The translations under genes were made by a program, and so were the position numbers. A model generated the notes under the pieces. It was given only the letters and a program-made list of their open reading frames with translations. It was not told the origin of the DNA and made no database searches. A stretch of 27,094 bases of DNA from Pigoraptor chileana (lineage: Eukaryota; Opisthokonta; Filasterea), in contig CALSCR010001601.1 in assembly GCA_943704495.1 (NCBI GenBank), positions 1 to 27,094 of the forward strand, written 5' to 3'. Below are positions 12,463 through 21,208 of the stretch, in pieces (within the stretch, counting starts at the first letter, position 1; each line of letters opens with the position of its first letter).

Positions 12463-14900
12463 ACACAAATCTGCACATGCTCGCAGTACAGTCGCACCTT
12501 TTCCCTTCTTGAATGGCGTGCGAAACGCCGCACTGACTGACAATTCACCTTTCAAAACATGCGACGATGTCAGGTACACGCCGACTGCCGCAATCTCGTA
12601 TATCTCGCGCCGGAGACGTGGCCGTACTTTACCTCGGATTCAGAGATGGCGAACAACAGAGCCAGCAGCAACCCCCGGAAGTCGTCTGTCTCAGCGCTTC
12701 TGACGTCATCGAGCAAGTCGACGGTGGACGTTCTCGGTGCGCCGACGGAACAGAGCGACATTTTCTCGTTTGGAATTCTGTGGGTGACCCGGCTGACTGT
12801 GTTTCTGTTCTGCTTCTTGTGTGTGTGTTGTGTGTACCTGTGCATGTTTATGTGTGCCTGTTTATGTGTGCCTGTTTATGTGTGCATGTTTATGTTAGCA
12901 TTTATGCTTTTTAATCCGCAAGTTTAGCGAAAGTGTGCATGCTGCACAATATTTACTTCGTGTGTTGTTTGTGTTTTTGTTTGGGCGGCATATTAGCATT
13001 ACCCGTACCCACACTCTTGCACCTGCACATGATTAACTAACTCCCATGTAATCACAACATGTCTATCTCCCGCCCATAATATGATTAACACAGCCTATAC
13101 GAGATCTTCACACGTCAATACGCTTACTCGAAGTTTCAGAAAGACCTTCCCGTTGTTGTTGAGGACATTCTCAAAAACGGGATTCGTCCTGCCGATGCAG
13201 AGGACTTTGCCTCGGGCGGCAGCGTTGGCGCCAAGGCGTTCAGCTTGATGGAGAACTGCTGGATGCCAGATGCAACGTCACGCATCAGCATCGACGAATG
13301 CATTCGTCGTATGCGGTCTCTTGCGCCGCAGACAACCGATCTTGTTGCGCGTATGCTCGTGGTCATGCAGGAGTATGCGAACAATTTGCAGGGGCTTGTG
13401 GCGGAGCGCACGCACGAATTGGAGCTCGAGAAGGAAAAGACCGACAAACTGCTCTATTCGCTGCTTCCAATTTCCGTCGCAAACAGTCTCCGCGACGGTC
13501 GCGCCGTAGAGTACGAGCGCTTGGATTCAGTGACAATCATGTTTACGGACATTGTGGGGTTCACCACAATCTCGTCCAAGAGCACGCCCATGCAGATTGT
13601 CGCTCTACTCAACCGCCTCTACACTTCGTTTGATGGGATCATCGACCGCTATAACGCCTATAAGGTCGAAACCATTGGCGATGCATGTGAGTCACGTGTA
13701 ATTCATGTTTGCCATTAGTAACCAGTGCAAGTCTGGCTAGCCATCAGTAGCTATCTACTTGGGCGGCGTGTTGGTGTGTGACGTGTGGATGGAATGTGGG
13801 GGGGGGGGGGATAATGTTCAGTCCAAGTTCGTGTGAATTATTGCGTTGACATGCCATCATCATGCAACTGTCTCTCAGTGCACAGCCCCATTTGTCCTTT
13901 TGTGGTCATTATGGGTGCCCCGATGGGGCCGTTATGCGACCCATCCATTCCTCTCATCCGTCCACCCGTTCCATCCTTTCTTGGTACGCTAATACCATAC
14001 GCAGATATGGTCTGCTCCGGCCTCAACGTCACCGGCGTTCGCTGTGTGGAGCATGCCGTTGAAATAAGCGAGCTTGCGCTTGAATTGATTGCGGCGGTGC
14101 CCACGATAGACATGAGTGACCAGGCGGACGATCTGCTTCAAATCAGGGCGGGGGTGAGTCACGTGCCGGCAGCTGTCACCCTCACTGACTATAGTGGCTG
14201 TCGATCGATAGACCGACTGACTGACCGATTGAGTGACTGCCTATGTGACTGACTGACTGACTGACTGTGTGACTGACTGTGTGACTGACTGTGTGACTGA
14301 CTGTGTGACTGACTGTGTGACTGACTGTGTGACTGAGTGTGTGACTGTGTATGACTGAGTGGCTATCGACGGTCGATTCGTTGTTCCTTCAATTGTGTAA
14401 GCCTGTGTGGTTCCCTTGTCATGGCGGTGGTCACTAATAGAGTAAGAGCGCGCTGTATTGTTCTTTTCCTTTCCTCTTTGTGCCATCAGCTCCACTCTGG
14501 TCCGATTGCCACGGGTGTTGTTGGCATCAAGATGCCCAGGTGTGTGCTTTTTGAGTGACTGTTATGTGCACTCTAATCAGTTACTTGCACGCTTCAGACG
14601 ATGATGACGTGCGAGTGAGGCAACGCTGTTGATGTTCAATGCCTCTCTTTGGAATCCACTCGGATGCGCAACGATATATCATGCCCTTTACACCTGTGGT
14701 GGATGATCGTGTGCGTGCACCTGTATTGACATGTGTTGGCATTGCTTACTGATCTCACACTCGGATGGCTCGTCTCAACTGCAGGTTCTGTCTGTTTGGC
14801 GACACTGTCAACACCGCCTCCCGCATGGTGAGTTGCCGGTTTTTATTTCTAATAAGCACCTTTGTGTGCACCTGTCGAATGGGTCTCTGAAAACTGAGAC

Positions 14901-14982
<82 letters not shown>

Positions 14983-15228
14983 AACACGAGAACGAGCCCT
15001 CGGCCGTTTATTGACTCTCATTCACAACCGTTGCAACCAAACCAACATCGGCAGGAGTCCAACTCTGTTGCGATGCGCATACACATTAGCGAGACGACGA
15101 ATGCGTTTGTTGAGCCCACCAACCGATACGTCATCGAGTCACGTGGGGAGATTGAGATCAAGGGCAAGGGCATGATGCGAACTGCGTGGCTCAATGCGCG
15201 CAGGCCGGGCGTCGACAGTCTAAAGTAG
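6663..15228 (+). CDS. receptor guanylyl cyclase with BMP/PnrA-like ectodomain, EGF-like module and kinase-homology domain
   Basis: This membrane receptor is predicted to make cGMP. The model joins 6663-6777, 7292-7364, 7628-7792, 8818-8944, 9357-9428, 9702-9912, 10237-11280, 11772-11901, 12305-12398, 12574-12779, 13094-13686, 14005-14153, 14490-14539, 14785-14827 and 15055-15228. All introns are GT-AG, the frame is unbroken and the product is 1081 residues. Order of parts: signal peptide (1 to about 29, cut after VLSA), BMP-family periplasmic-binding fold (about 43-375; [49 protein letters not shown]), EGF-like Cys cluster (about 392-426), membrane span (about 433-461), kinase-homology domain (about 532-821; HGRLK at 642-646 and GGFGL at 661-665 in place of HRDLK and DFG), dimerising coiled coil (about 835-865; [16 protein letters not shown]) and cyclase domain (about 890-1069). 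Cyclase residues present: metal Asp898 and Asp942, guanine-selecting Glu938 and Cys1012, Asn1019 and Arg1023. Confidence 0.93.
6930..6962. repeat. (TG)n tract in cyclase intron 1
   Basis: About 16 TG units inside the 514-base first intron (6778-7291). The rest of that intron shows only a doubled GTTATATAATA word near 7100-7125 and no coding signal. Confidence 0.9.
7832..8078. repeat. 16-bp minisatellite in cyclase intron 3
   Basis: Imperfect tandem copies of ATGCGTGTGTTTATGT, with some copies carrying GTATGTAT instead. It sits in the 1025-base intron 7793-8817. Alternating purine-pyrimidine sequence of this kind can adopt Z-DNA. The Cys/Val/Met-rich frames across it are artefacts. Confidence 0.92.
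8475..8586. repeat. 12-bp tandem repeat (TATCAGTATGTC) in cyclase intron 3
   Basis: About nine head-to-tail copies of a 12-base unit with single-base variants (CGGT and GAGT for CAGT). Because 12 is a multiple of three, it leaves open frames on both strands, but it lies between exons 7792 and 8818 and is removed by splicing in the proposed model. Confidence 0.93.
9526..9600. repeat. (CA)n microsatellite in cyclase intron 5
   Basis: About 37 pure CA units inside the intron between exons ending at 9428 and starting at 9702, roughly 100 bases upstream of the acceptor. Confidence 0.97.
10181..10221. repeat. (CA)n microsatellite next to the acceptor of cyclase intron 6
   Basis: About 20 CA units end 15 bases before the AG acceptor that opens exon 7 at 10237. 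The repeat stands where a polypyrimidine tract would normally be. Confidence 0.95.
11300..11555. repeat. TG-rich interrupted repeat in cyclase intron 7
   Basis: GTGTGTATGTATGTG and TGTTGTGTGTG words fill the first half of the intron 11281-11771, which follows the exon encoding the kinase-homology segment SEYMGSG. No coding signal is seen. Confidence 0.88.
12012..12128. repeat. (GT)n and GTAT-rich tract in cyclase intron 8
   Basis: A long GT run, briefly interrupted by TC and AT, passes into GTATGTATGTAT. A 14-base direct repeat (AACGCTGGATTAGGT-like) follows near 12199-12230. All lie in the intron 11902-12304. Confidence 0.94.
12411..12466. repeat. CA-rich tract in cyclase intron 9
   Basis: ACACACATAC words and a CA run soon after the donor GTATGC at 12399, inside the 175-base intron 12399-12573. 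Confidence 0.85.
14244..14360. repeat. 12-bp tandem repeat (GACTGACTGTGT) in cyclase intron 12
   Basis: About seven to eight near-identical 12-base units, edged by simple GACT repeats, in the intron 14154-14489. It is a third intron minisatellite in the same gene, and its unit differs from the other two. Confidence 0.92.
14902..14976. repeat. (CA)n microsatellite in cyclase intron 14
   Basis: About 36 CA units in the last intron of the gene (14828-15054), about 80 bases before the acceptor of the final exon. Confidence 0.96.
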
Positions 15229-15847
15229 CTGCAACTGCAGTTCGGTCCTGTACGGAAGGAGTTACAGGCAACACTCACGCATGTGTGCTTGTGACTAGCA
15301 TGACGACAACAGCCTCGCGCACAGAAGCTGAACATAATCCGATACACACTATCTCAGTCTCCGAGACTCATTGCTTGTGACTGTTTTGTCCGCCAAATTT
15401 CCGGTCGACTTTCTGTGTTCTCCTTTCTTAAGTACTTTAATTCACATACATACTGTGCCCAATTATATGCCACACTTTGTACATACAGTTATGCACTGCA
15501 GAGCTACAATTAAACGCAAGTGCGTGTCACAAGAGGGCGCGCACGAGTCGCACAAACAGTCATTACATGGTCGAAAACGTACTGATTTTCTGTGGAATAT
15601 TGAATTCGAGGATGGAATCCCCGGTTTATATAACGGCCATTAGGGACAACGCAAAGGCATTACAAAATTGACGCAAACTGCAAATGACGCAAACCGCAAA
15701 AAGAAATAAAGCGAACGAAACAAAAAAATCACAAAACATAAAAACAACAAAGTGGAAAAGGAAAGAATCGAGACGCAATCAACAGCCGCACGCAAACTGA
15801 ATGGATGGCACAAATTAAAATTCGACACAATCACACAAAGAAATAAC
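15229..15847. other. tail-to-tail intergenic region
   Basis: The cyclase ends at 15228 and the CSPP1-like gene ends at 15848 on the opposite strand, so both 3' UTRs must share this 619-base interval. Candidate plus-strand polyadenylation hexamers are ATTAAA at 15509-15514 and AATAAA at 15705-15710. The right part is A-rich on the plus strand (about 15655-15760). No further gene is seen. Confidence 0.75.
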
Positions 15848-18800
15848 TCAGACAATGCTGCGCTTGCTCGCGGCAGTCATCTGATACATCGTCTCCGCGT
15901 CCAGACTGCGCTGGGAGCGTCCAGACATGGGGCGCGACGCAGGCCGTCCTTTCCGCATAAACTGCTCAAGAACATCCAGGGGCTCTGACGCGTTAATTGA
16001 GCTCGGAGCCACTGCGATTGCGGACGATGCACCCAGCTGTTCGAGGCGACGCAGCCGCTCTTCGTTCTTCCTCGAGACAGACTCAATGTTGAACGACGAA
16101 GTAGATTGCGCGCCGGGGCTGGGACCCCGGGGACCAGACGACCCCGAGGGCTGAGGACCAGACCCACCCCACTGCTTGCGCGCACGTCGACCGTGTGCCG
16201 CGGCACTGTTGTCGCCGTCAAAGCCAATGCTGCTCGCAGCATCCCCCGCCGCCACAAACCGGCTCTCTGCATTGAGGGATCCTCGCATGGAATCGGCAGT
16301 GCCAGTGCGTCGTCGCGAGTCCTCCATGGACGTCGTCGATGCCGCCGCACCCTGCCGCACGCCATACGATGTTCGCATGTGGCTAATCTCCCGCGCCTGA
16401 TCTCTGAGCACGGCGCGCTGCTGCGTGTCGAGCGCATCACCAGAGCGAGGCGGCTCTGGGTACCTCTCCATCACCCTGCGACGCGTGCCTGCGTCCGTGT
16501 CCCGGTACTTAAGGTGGTCGAATTCGCGCGCAATTTCGTGCGTGGAAGGCGAAGCCCCACGCCGCTGAGGGAGCAAAATGTCCATGATGTCCAGATCCTT
16601 GTGCGAATCGGCATGCGACGCCCCCTTCCTCTGCATTGCAAGGCCAAACGCATCCGCGCCAGTATCGTATCCTCCGGCGTCGTGACGCGGCGGCCGACCC
16701 GCAGGGGGGGCACGTGACTGCAGCTGGCTGTACGTTTCCTGATTCTTGACCATCTGCGACTCGAGCTTCTTCTGCTCCGACTGCAGCTGTTTGCGCATTG
16801 CAGACAGCTGGTCCATCACCTTGCGCGTCGACTCCTCCGGATCCCCCGCGACATCTGCGTGCGATGCATCCCGGCGAGACTGATGTGCTGCGCCGGAAGA
16901 AGGGCGGCTGCGATCACCCTGGTCGGAGGGTCGGCCCCGGGATGATGCAACACGGCGCTGTTCCTCGGGTTGCTGCTGTTGCTGTTGTTGGCGCATGGCA
17001 GGCAGCGGAGGCGAAGCAGGGGCTTGCTGTTGCGAGCGCATTGTCGGGATCGGAGGAGAGCGCGTTTGTTGTCGCATTGTAGGAATGGGCGGAGATTGCG
17101 CACGCCCGTTACCGTGCTGCTGTTGCGGTGCGGCGGGCTGTGTGTCAGCGGCGGGTCCTCGCCTGAGCTCCTGCTTCTTCTTTTTGTCATCGAGCGCCCG
17201 CTGCTCTGCCTCGGCGCGCTGTTTCGCAAGCTCTTCCTGCTGGCGTCGCTGGTTTTCTTCCTTTTGCTTCCGCTCCTCCTGCTCACGCTCATACTGACGC
17301 TGGAGGTCCTCGCGCTCCTTCTGCAACCGCTGCATCTCCTTGACTTCCTCCGCCTTCTCCTTCTCCTGAGCAAGACGCTTGGCGGCCTCCCGCTCCTCCA
17401 CCTGGCGCTTAAGGTCGTCTTGGTAGCTTGTTTGCACAACAGCACGTGCATTTGCTTCTTGCTTTGCGTACGGATCGAGGTTCGCGAGTCCTCGTCCAAG
17501 CGAGAAATTGGACGCCCCACCCGGCGGCTGCGAGACGCGTGCAGCGCCCTGCTGCTGCTGACCGCCCGATTGGTCAAAGGACGCCGGCGCACCAAAGCTG
17601 CCACTACCGCCAAGCGGCGCCTGGAAGCCCTGCTGCGGGGGCGAGAACATGGGCTGATAGGGCTGGTATCCACCTTGTGCACCCTGGTCATACCCGCCCT
17701 GCTGCCCAAAGAGCGTCGACTGTGGCGAGAATGTTCCGTTGCCAAAACCGCCGTTGTTTGCCTGCATCTGCATGTGTTGCTGTTGCGGGACGTTGCCGCT
17801 CACAACAAACCCTGGCTGTTGCTGCTGTTGTGCGCCACCCAACGACGCACCCGCGACGTTCGCAATGTGAATCGCCTTCAAATTAGACACGATTTGACCG
17901 GATGCGTCCCTGTGGGGTGCCCCTGCGCCCGCACGCCCAAAGGGGTTGTATGTGGCGATCTCCTGGTCCTTCATCTTGTTGAACCGCTCCAGCTCAGCCT
18001 TCTCTTGCACTTTCTTGGCGTTTTTCTGGCGCATTTGCTCCTCCAATTCCCTTCGGTATGCCATTTTCGGGTCTTCATCAACAGGAGGCCGTCCTCCCAT
18101 TCCCATACCCATCATCTGTTGTTGTTGCTGTTGTTGTTGTTGCATCTGCATCTGTTGAATCTGTTGCTGTTGCGGCTGATACCCAAACTGCGACTGCGGA
18201 GCCCCTCCAAATGGCTGCGGCTGGTATTGGCCTCCCGAGCTCGCGTAAAACGAGGGTTGATATCCGCCCATATCCTGCATCTGTTGCATCGACTGCATTC
18301 CGCCGAGCGCAGGCTGCTGCTGGTACGCAGAGTTCAGAGTCTGCCCTGTCGCAATGACCGTTTTGAGATTAGACACGATCTGCCCCGTTGCATCACGGTG
18401 TGGTGCCCCCGCACCCCCACGGCCAAACGGGTTGTACGACTGCGCCTCGATCGTCTTTGTCTGATCAAAGCGGGCATTCTCCGCCTTTTCGCGCATCTTC
18501 ATATCGTTCTTAATACGCAGCTGTTCTTCGAGATCGCGACGGTAGGCGGCCTTTGCGTCCTCCTTATCAAGGGTCTGCCCTCGCCGACCGTGCGTGGGTT
18601 GCGCATTCGAGCCCGGCTGGTTGATGAACGACATACCCTGTCCTCCTTGCTGGGGGGCCTGATACCTCTGTTGCTGTTGCTGTTGTTGTTGTTGTTGTTG
18701 TTGCTGTTGTTGTTGTTGAGGCTGCTGAACGTATTGTTGGAGTCCCTGCGCACCACCTCCGTTACCAGACAGCCCGAGCGACGACGACGGATTGTCGTAT

Positions 18801-19052
18801 GACTGATGCCGCCGGGGCATGTCCTCGAGAAGAGAGAGGTAGTCATCTTTGTTCATCGTCGCATAGGAAGGCGGGGAGAGTGCAAGGCCACCACCAAAGC
18901 TGTCGGGTTCACGAAAGCGAACACGTGATCGCCCCCTCCGCAGCTCATCCAGCAGGTCTTCAGCCCCCGTCACAAGCGGACGGAAATCGTCAATAGGAGC
19001 ACGGTCGTAGACGTCGCCCCTTCTTGTGGTCGGTTGCTGTTGGTATTGTTGC

Positions 19053-19105
<53 letters not shown>

Positions 19106-19453
19106 TTGTTGTGGCGCAGCGGGACCCTGCAGATATGGCTGCAGCATTCGTAAATCAGTCTGCCGCAGAGGGGCCGCGGGTACAGGCGCATCATCGGGAT
19201 CGTTTGTCCGCCGCCGCCTCCGGTTCCCACCCCCATTACGCAAATATTCATTATATTCCCTTGATCGCTCTTCCTTTAGTCTCTTTGCGAATTCTTCGCG
19301 TTCGCCAAGCGGAAGTGCGGCCATCTCCACTGCGCCGTCTGAAGTCGTCCGTCGGCGATGTCCTTCCCTGCTCGACAAGAACTCGCGGTAGTCACGTGCG
19401 CGCTCTTCTTTGAGCTTTCGCGCTCGTTCCTCACGCTCACCAACGACCAGCAT
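15848..19453 (-). CDS. CSPP1-like centrosome/cilium protein, glutamine-rich
   Basis: A single uninterrupted frame of 1201 residues. I assign it to the CSPP1 family (centrosome and spindle pole associated protein 1; binds microtubules and works at cilia and centrosomes). Evidence: two N-terminal GEREE-type motifs ending in RDYREFL and REYNEYL (about residues 5-28 and 50-71), and two long modules, each an AYRR(D/E)LEEQ helix followed by YNPFGR-GAGAPHRDA-GQIVSNLK (NPFGR near 341 and 503). A charged coiled coil follows (about 678-764), then a second helix beginning STRKVMDQLSAMRKQL (about 871-911) and a C-terminal NEERLRRLEQLG segment. Polyglutamine runs lie near 113-138, 243-263 and 435-445, coded by mixed CAG and CAA. 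The ATG at 19453 follows an in-frame stop two codons upstream, so it is a likely start. An AG just before it leaves room for a spliced upstream exon. Family call from memory of human CSPP1; no search was run. Confidence 0.8.
19036..19115 (-). repeat. CAG/CAA repeat encoding polyglutamine in the CSPP1-like gene
   Basis: More than 20 consecutive Gln codons with CAG and CAA mixed. Similar shorter runs lie at about 18664-18725 and 18118-18150. The plus-strand Cys- or Leu-rich open frames opposite them are shadows. Confidence 0.93.
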
Positions 19454-19638
19454 ATTCTATCGGCGTGGATATGTGCGCAAATTGTTTTCTCAGTCGCGAG
19501 CAGCAATCATGCTATGTGTTTTCTATTGTGTGATTTCGCACACTAATCGGGGATGAATAAAATGGGAATAAAGCGATTGTAATGAGGAGATCAGATCGTC
19601 TTCATATTTCCTTCTTCGCTAGGTAGCAGGTAGCAGGT

Positions 19639-19641
19639 GTA

Positions 19642-19675
<34 letters not shown>

Positions 19676-19735
19676 CTGCATCTGTGTATGAGTGCATGAT
19701 GAGTATGTGTGTGTGTGTGTGTGTGTGTGGTATGT
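19639..19735. repeat. TG-rich microsatellite upstream of the CSPP1-like gene
   Basis: Two TG runs separated by TATGTGTCTGCATC-type sequence, preceded by a doubled GTAGCAG word and followed by a CTCTCTCT run near 19751-19770. Confidence 0.9.
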
Positions 19736-20070
19736 TGGCACGTGAATGCTCTCTCTCTCTCCTCTCTCTCTGTGTATCTCGGATTTGGAATGTCACCACG
19801 ATGAGCCCAATCACTATAGCTTTGCGTATTGGGATCGAGGGCTCATCATGACACTATGACAACGCCCAGGGAGTGTGCCAAATCAGGTTTCGCGCCTAAA
19901 TTTCAAAATGCTTCTCAGTTTTACCCTCCAAAACTTTGTAGGCATATAATGTGGCGTCGTATAAGCATTATTGTGTATATGCCCACTTTACTCGCCACAT
20001 GTCAATACATGTATCATCAACGCAGTGAAATGAAAAACAAAACTTCAGAGGGTAAGTGATGATAGTTGGA

Positions 20071-20520
20071 CGGCACGAAACGAGCACTAACAGGAGCTCT
20101 TTCTTTCTTTCAGTGTGATTATCTAATCCTGGTGGACTCTGGAACATGGAAGAGGAATCCATAAAATGCGTTCAGGAAAGGAATTAATGGTACGCACTGA
20201 AGCAGACAACATCACGGCAACGGCACGAAACGAGCACTAACAGGAGCTCTTTCTTTCTTTCAATGTGATTATCTAATCCTGGTGGACTCTGGAACATGGA
20301 AGAGGAATCCATAAAGTGCGTTCAGGAAAGGAATTAATGGTACGCACTGAAGCAGACAACATCACGGCAACGGCACGAAACGAGCACTAACAGGAGCTCT
20401 TTCTTTCTTTCAGTGTGATTATCTAATCCTGGTGGACTCTGGAACATGGAAGAGGAATCCATAAAATGCGTTCAGGAAAGGAATTAATGGTACGCACTGA
20501 AGCAGACAACATCACGGCAA
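20071..20520. repeat. three exact-length 150-bp tandem repeats
   Basis: Copies start at 20071, 20221 and 20371. Copies 1 and 3 look identical by eye; copy 2 differs at two positions (CAATG for CAGTG; AAAGTG for AAAATG). Each unit carries CACTAAC, then CTCTTTCTTTCTTTCAG, the usual order of branch point, pyrimidine tract and 3' splice site, and an ATGGTACGC that could serve as a donor 76 bases later. A GTAAGT lies at 20052, just upstream of the array. All three forward frames of the 76-base segment contain stops, so it is not a simple coding exon. Confidence 0.95.
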
Positions 20521-20816
20521 ATCCGCCGAAGGAAGCCTGTTTACGAATTATATAGATGAATTGACTGCGTGTTGGTAACAACACCCCGGCATGTATCTTT
20601 GGCCCGTCAAGTAGTCTTGACAAGCTACCTGATTAGGAGAAGACTTGGCAATCGACTGCATCGACATTGAGCTCGAACGAGCCGGTCCCATGTTGAGAAT
20701 CTTCATCGAGAGGTAGAGATGTCACACTTGAATTCAGCAACTCACGTGGACGTTTTAAATCAGTGGCACTAAGGTTAACTCCACTCATATCGATAAAAAA
20801 AGATTCTCAAAGATAA

Positions 20817-20996
20817 ATGTGGGCATTGTCCTGCAATTCCGATCGACCGCGTACAAGACGAGGCAGCCAACAGTTTTCGAGACTTGCTCGTCGTGGATCT
20901 GTGCGTCGTCGACCAGTAGACGACGCTGCTGTGGTGTTTTCAAAAGTGCTTAACCTAAAGGCGCAACGAAGGACCACGTGCCAACACAGATGCTAG
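20817..20996 (+). CDS. short Arg-rich open frame, unrecognised, doubtful
   Basis: A 59-residue frame from an ATG in ATAAATG context. It has an Arg-rich stretch with RRGS and RRRP and ends in DDAAVVFSKVLNLK. The last part is repeated, with changes, in the next open frame, so the two may be duplicated exons or remains of one gene. I recognise no family. Splicing or pseudogene status cannot be decided. Confidence 0.2.
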   Translation: MWALSCNSDRPRTRRGSQQFSRLARRGSVRRRPVDDAAVVFSKVLNLKAQRRTTCQHRC

Positions 20997-21055
20997 ACGA
21001 CGCTGCTGTGGTGTGCAAAATGCTTAACCTAAAGGAGCGAGAAAGGGCCCACGTG
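20917..21055. repeat. imperfect tandem duplication, period 77 bp
   Basis: TAGACGACGCTGCTGTGGTG starts at 20917 and again at 20994. Both copies continue through CTTAACCTAAAGG to CACGTG (ending 20980 and 21055). Between these anchors the copies differ by several substitutions and small length changes, so the duplication is older than the 150-base array. Confidence 0.85.
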
Positions 21056-21208
21056 TCTAAGAAATGGATGAAGACTATTTCGAGGGGGACACAAGGCCTC
21101 ATAGCTTTGTCGAACAACATTTTTCGACGGCCCACAGAGCAGAAGTGCCGACAATACCACGGTTTACTATTTCCAGTAAGGTACTTTGTCAGATATGGCA
21201 AAAGCTGA
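20990..21208 (+). CDS. short charged open frame, unrecognised, doubtful
   Basis: A 72-residue frame with protein-like composition (LDDAAVVCKMLNLKERER, then HVSKKWMKTISRG). A good donor-like CCAGTAAGG lies at 21172-21180, so the true exon, if there is one, could end at 21175. No downstream exon was found. It may be a fragment of a mobile element or a decayed host gene; no family is recognised. Confidence 0.22.
   Translation: MLDDAAVVCKMLNLKERERAHVSKKWMKTISRGTQGLIALSNNIFRRPTEQKCRQYHGLLFPVRYFVRYGKS

Noticed and set aside
16970-18802. 610-codon plus-strand open frame rich in Leu
   Set aside because: It is antisense to the Gln-rich CSPP1-like gene; CAG/CAA runs read as Leu or Cys on the other strand. 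The minus-strand product has clear family motifs.
20114-20150. LVDSGT peptide resembling the aspartic-protease active-site motif within each 150-base unit
   Set aside because: It is a four-residue match in a 16-codon frame closed by a stop, with no other protease or retroelement signal nearby; chance is the better explanation.
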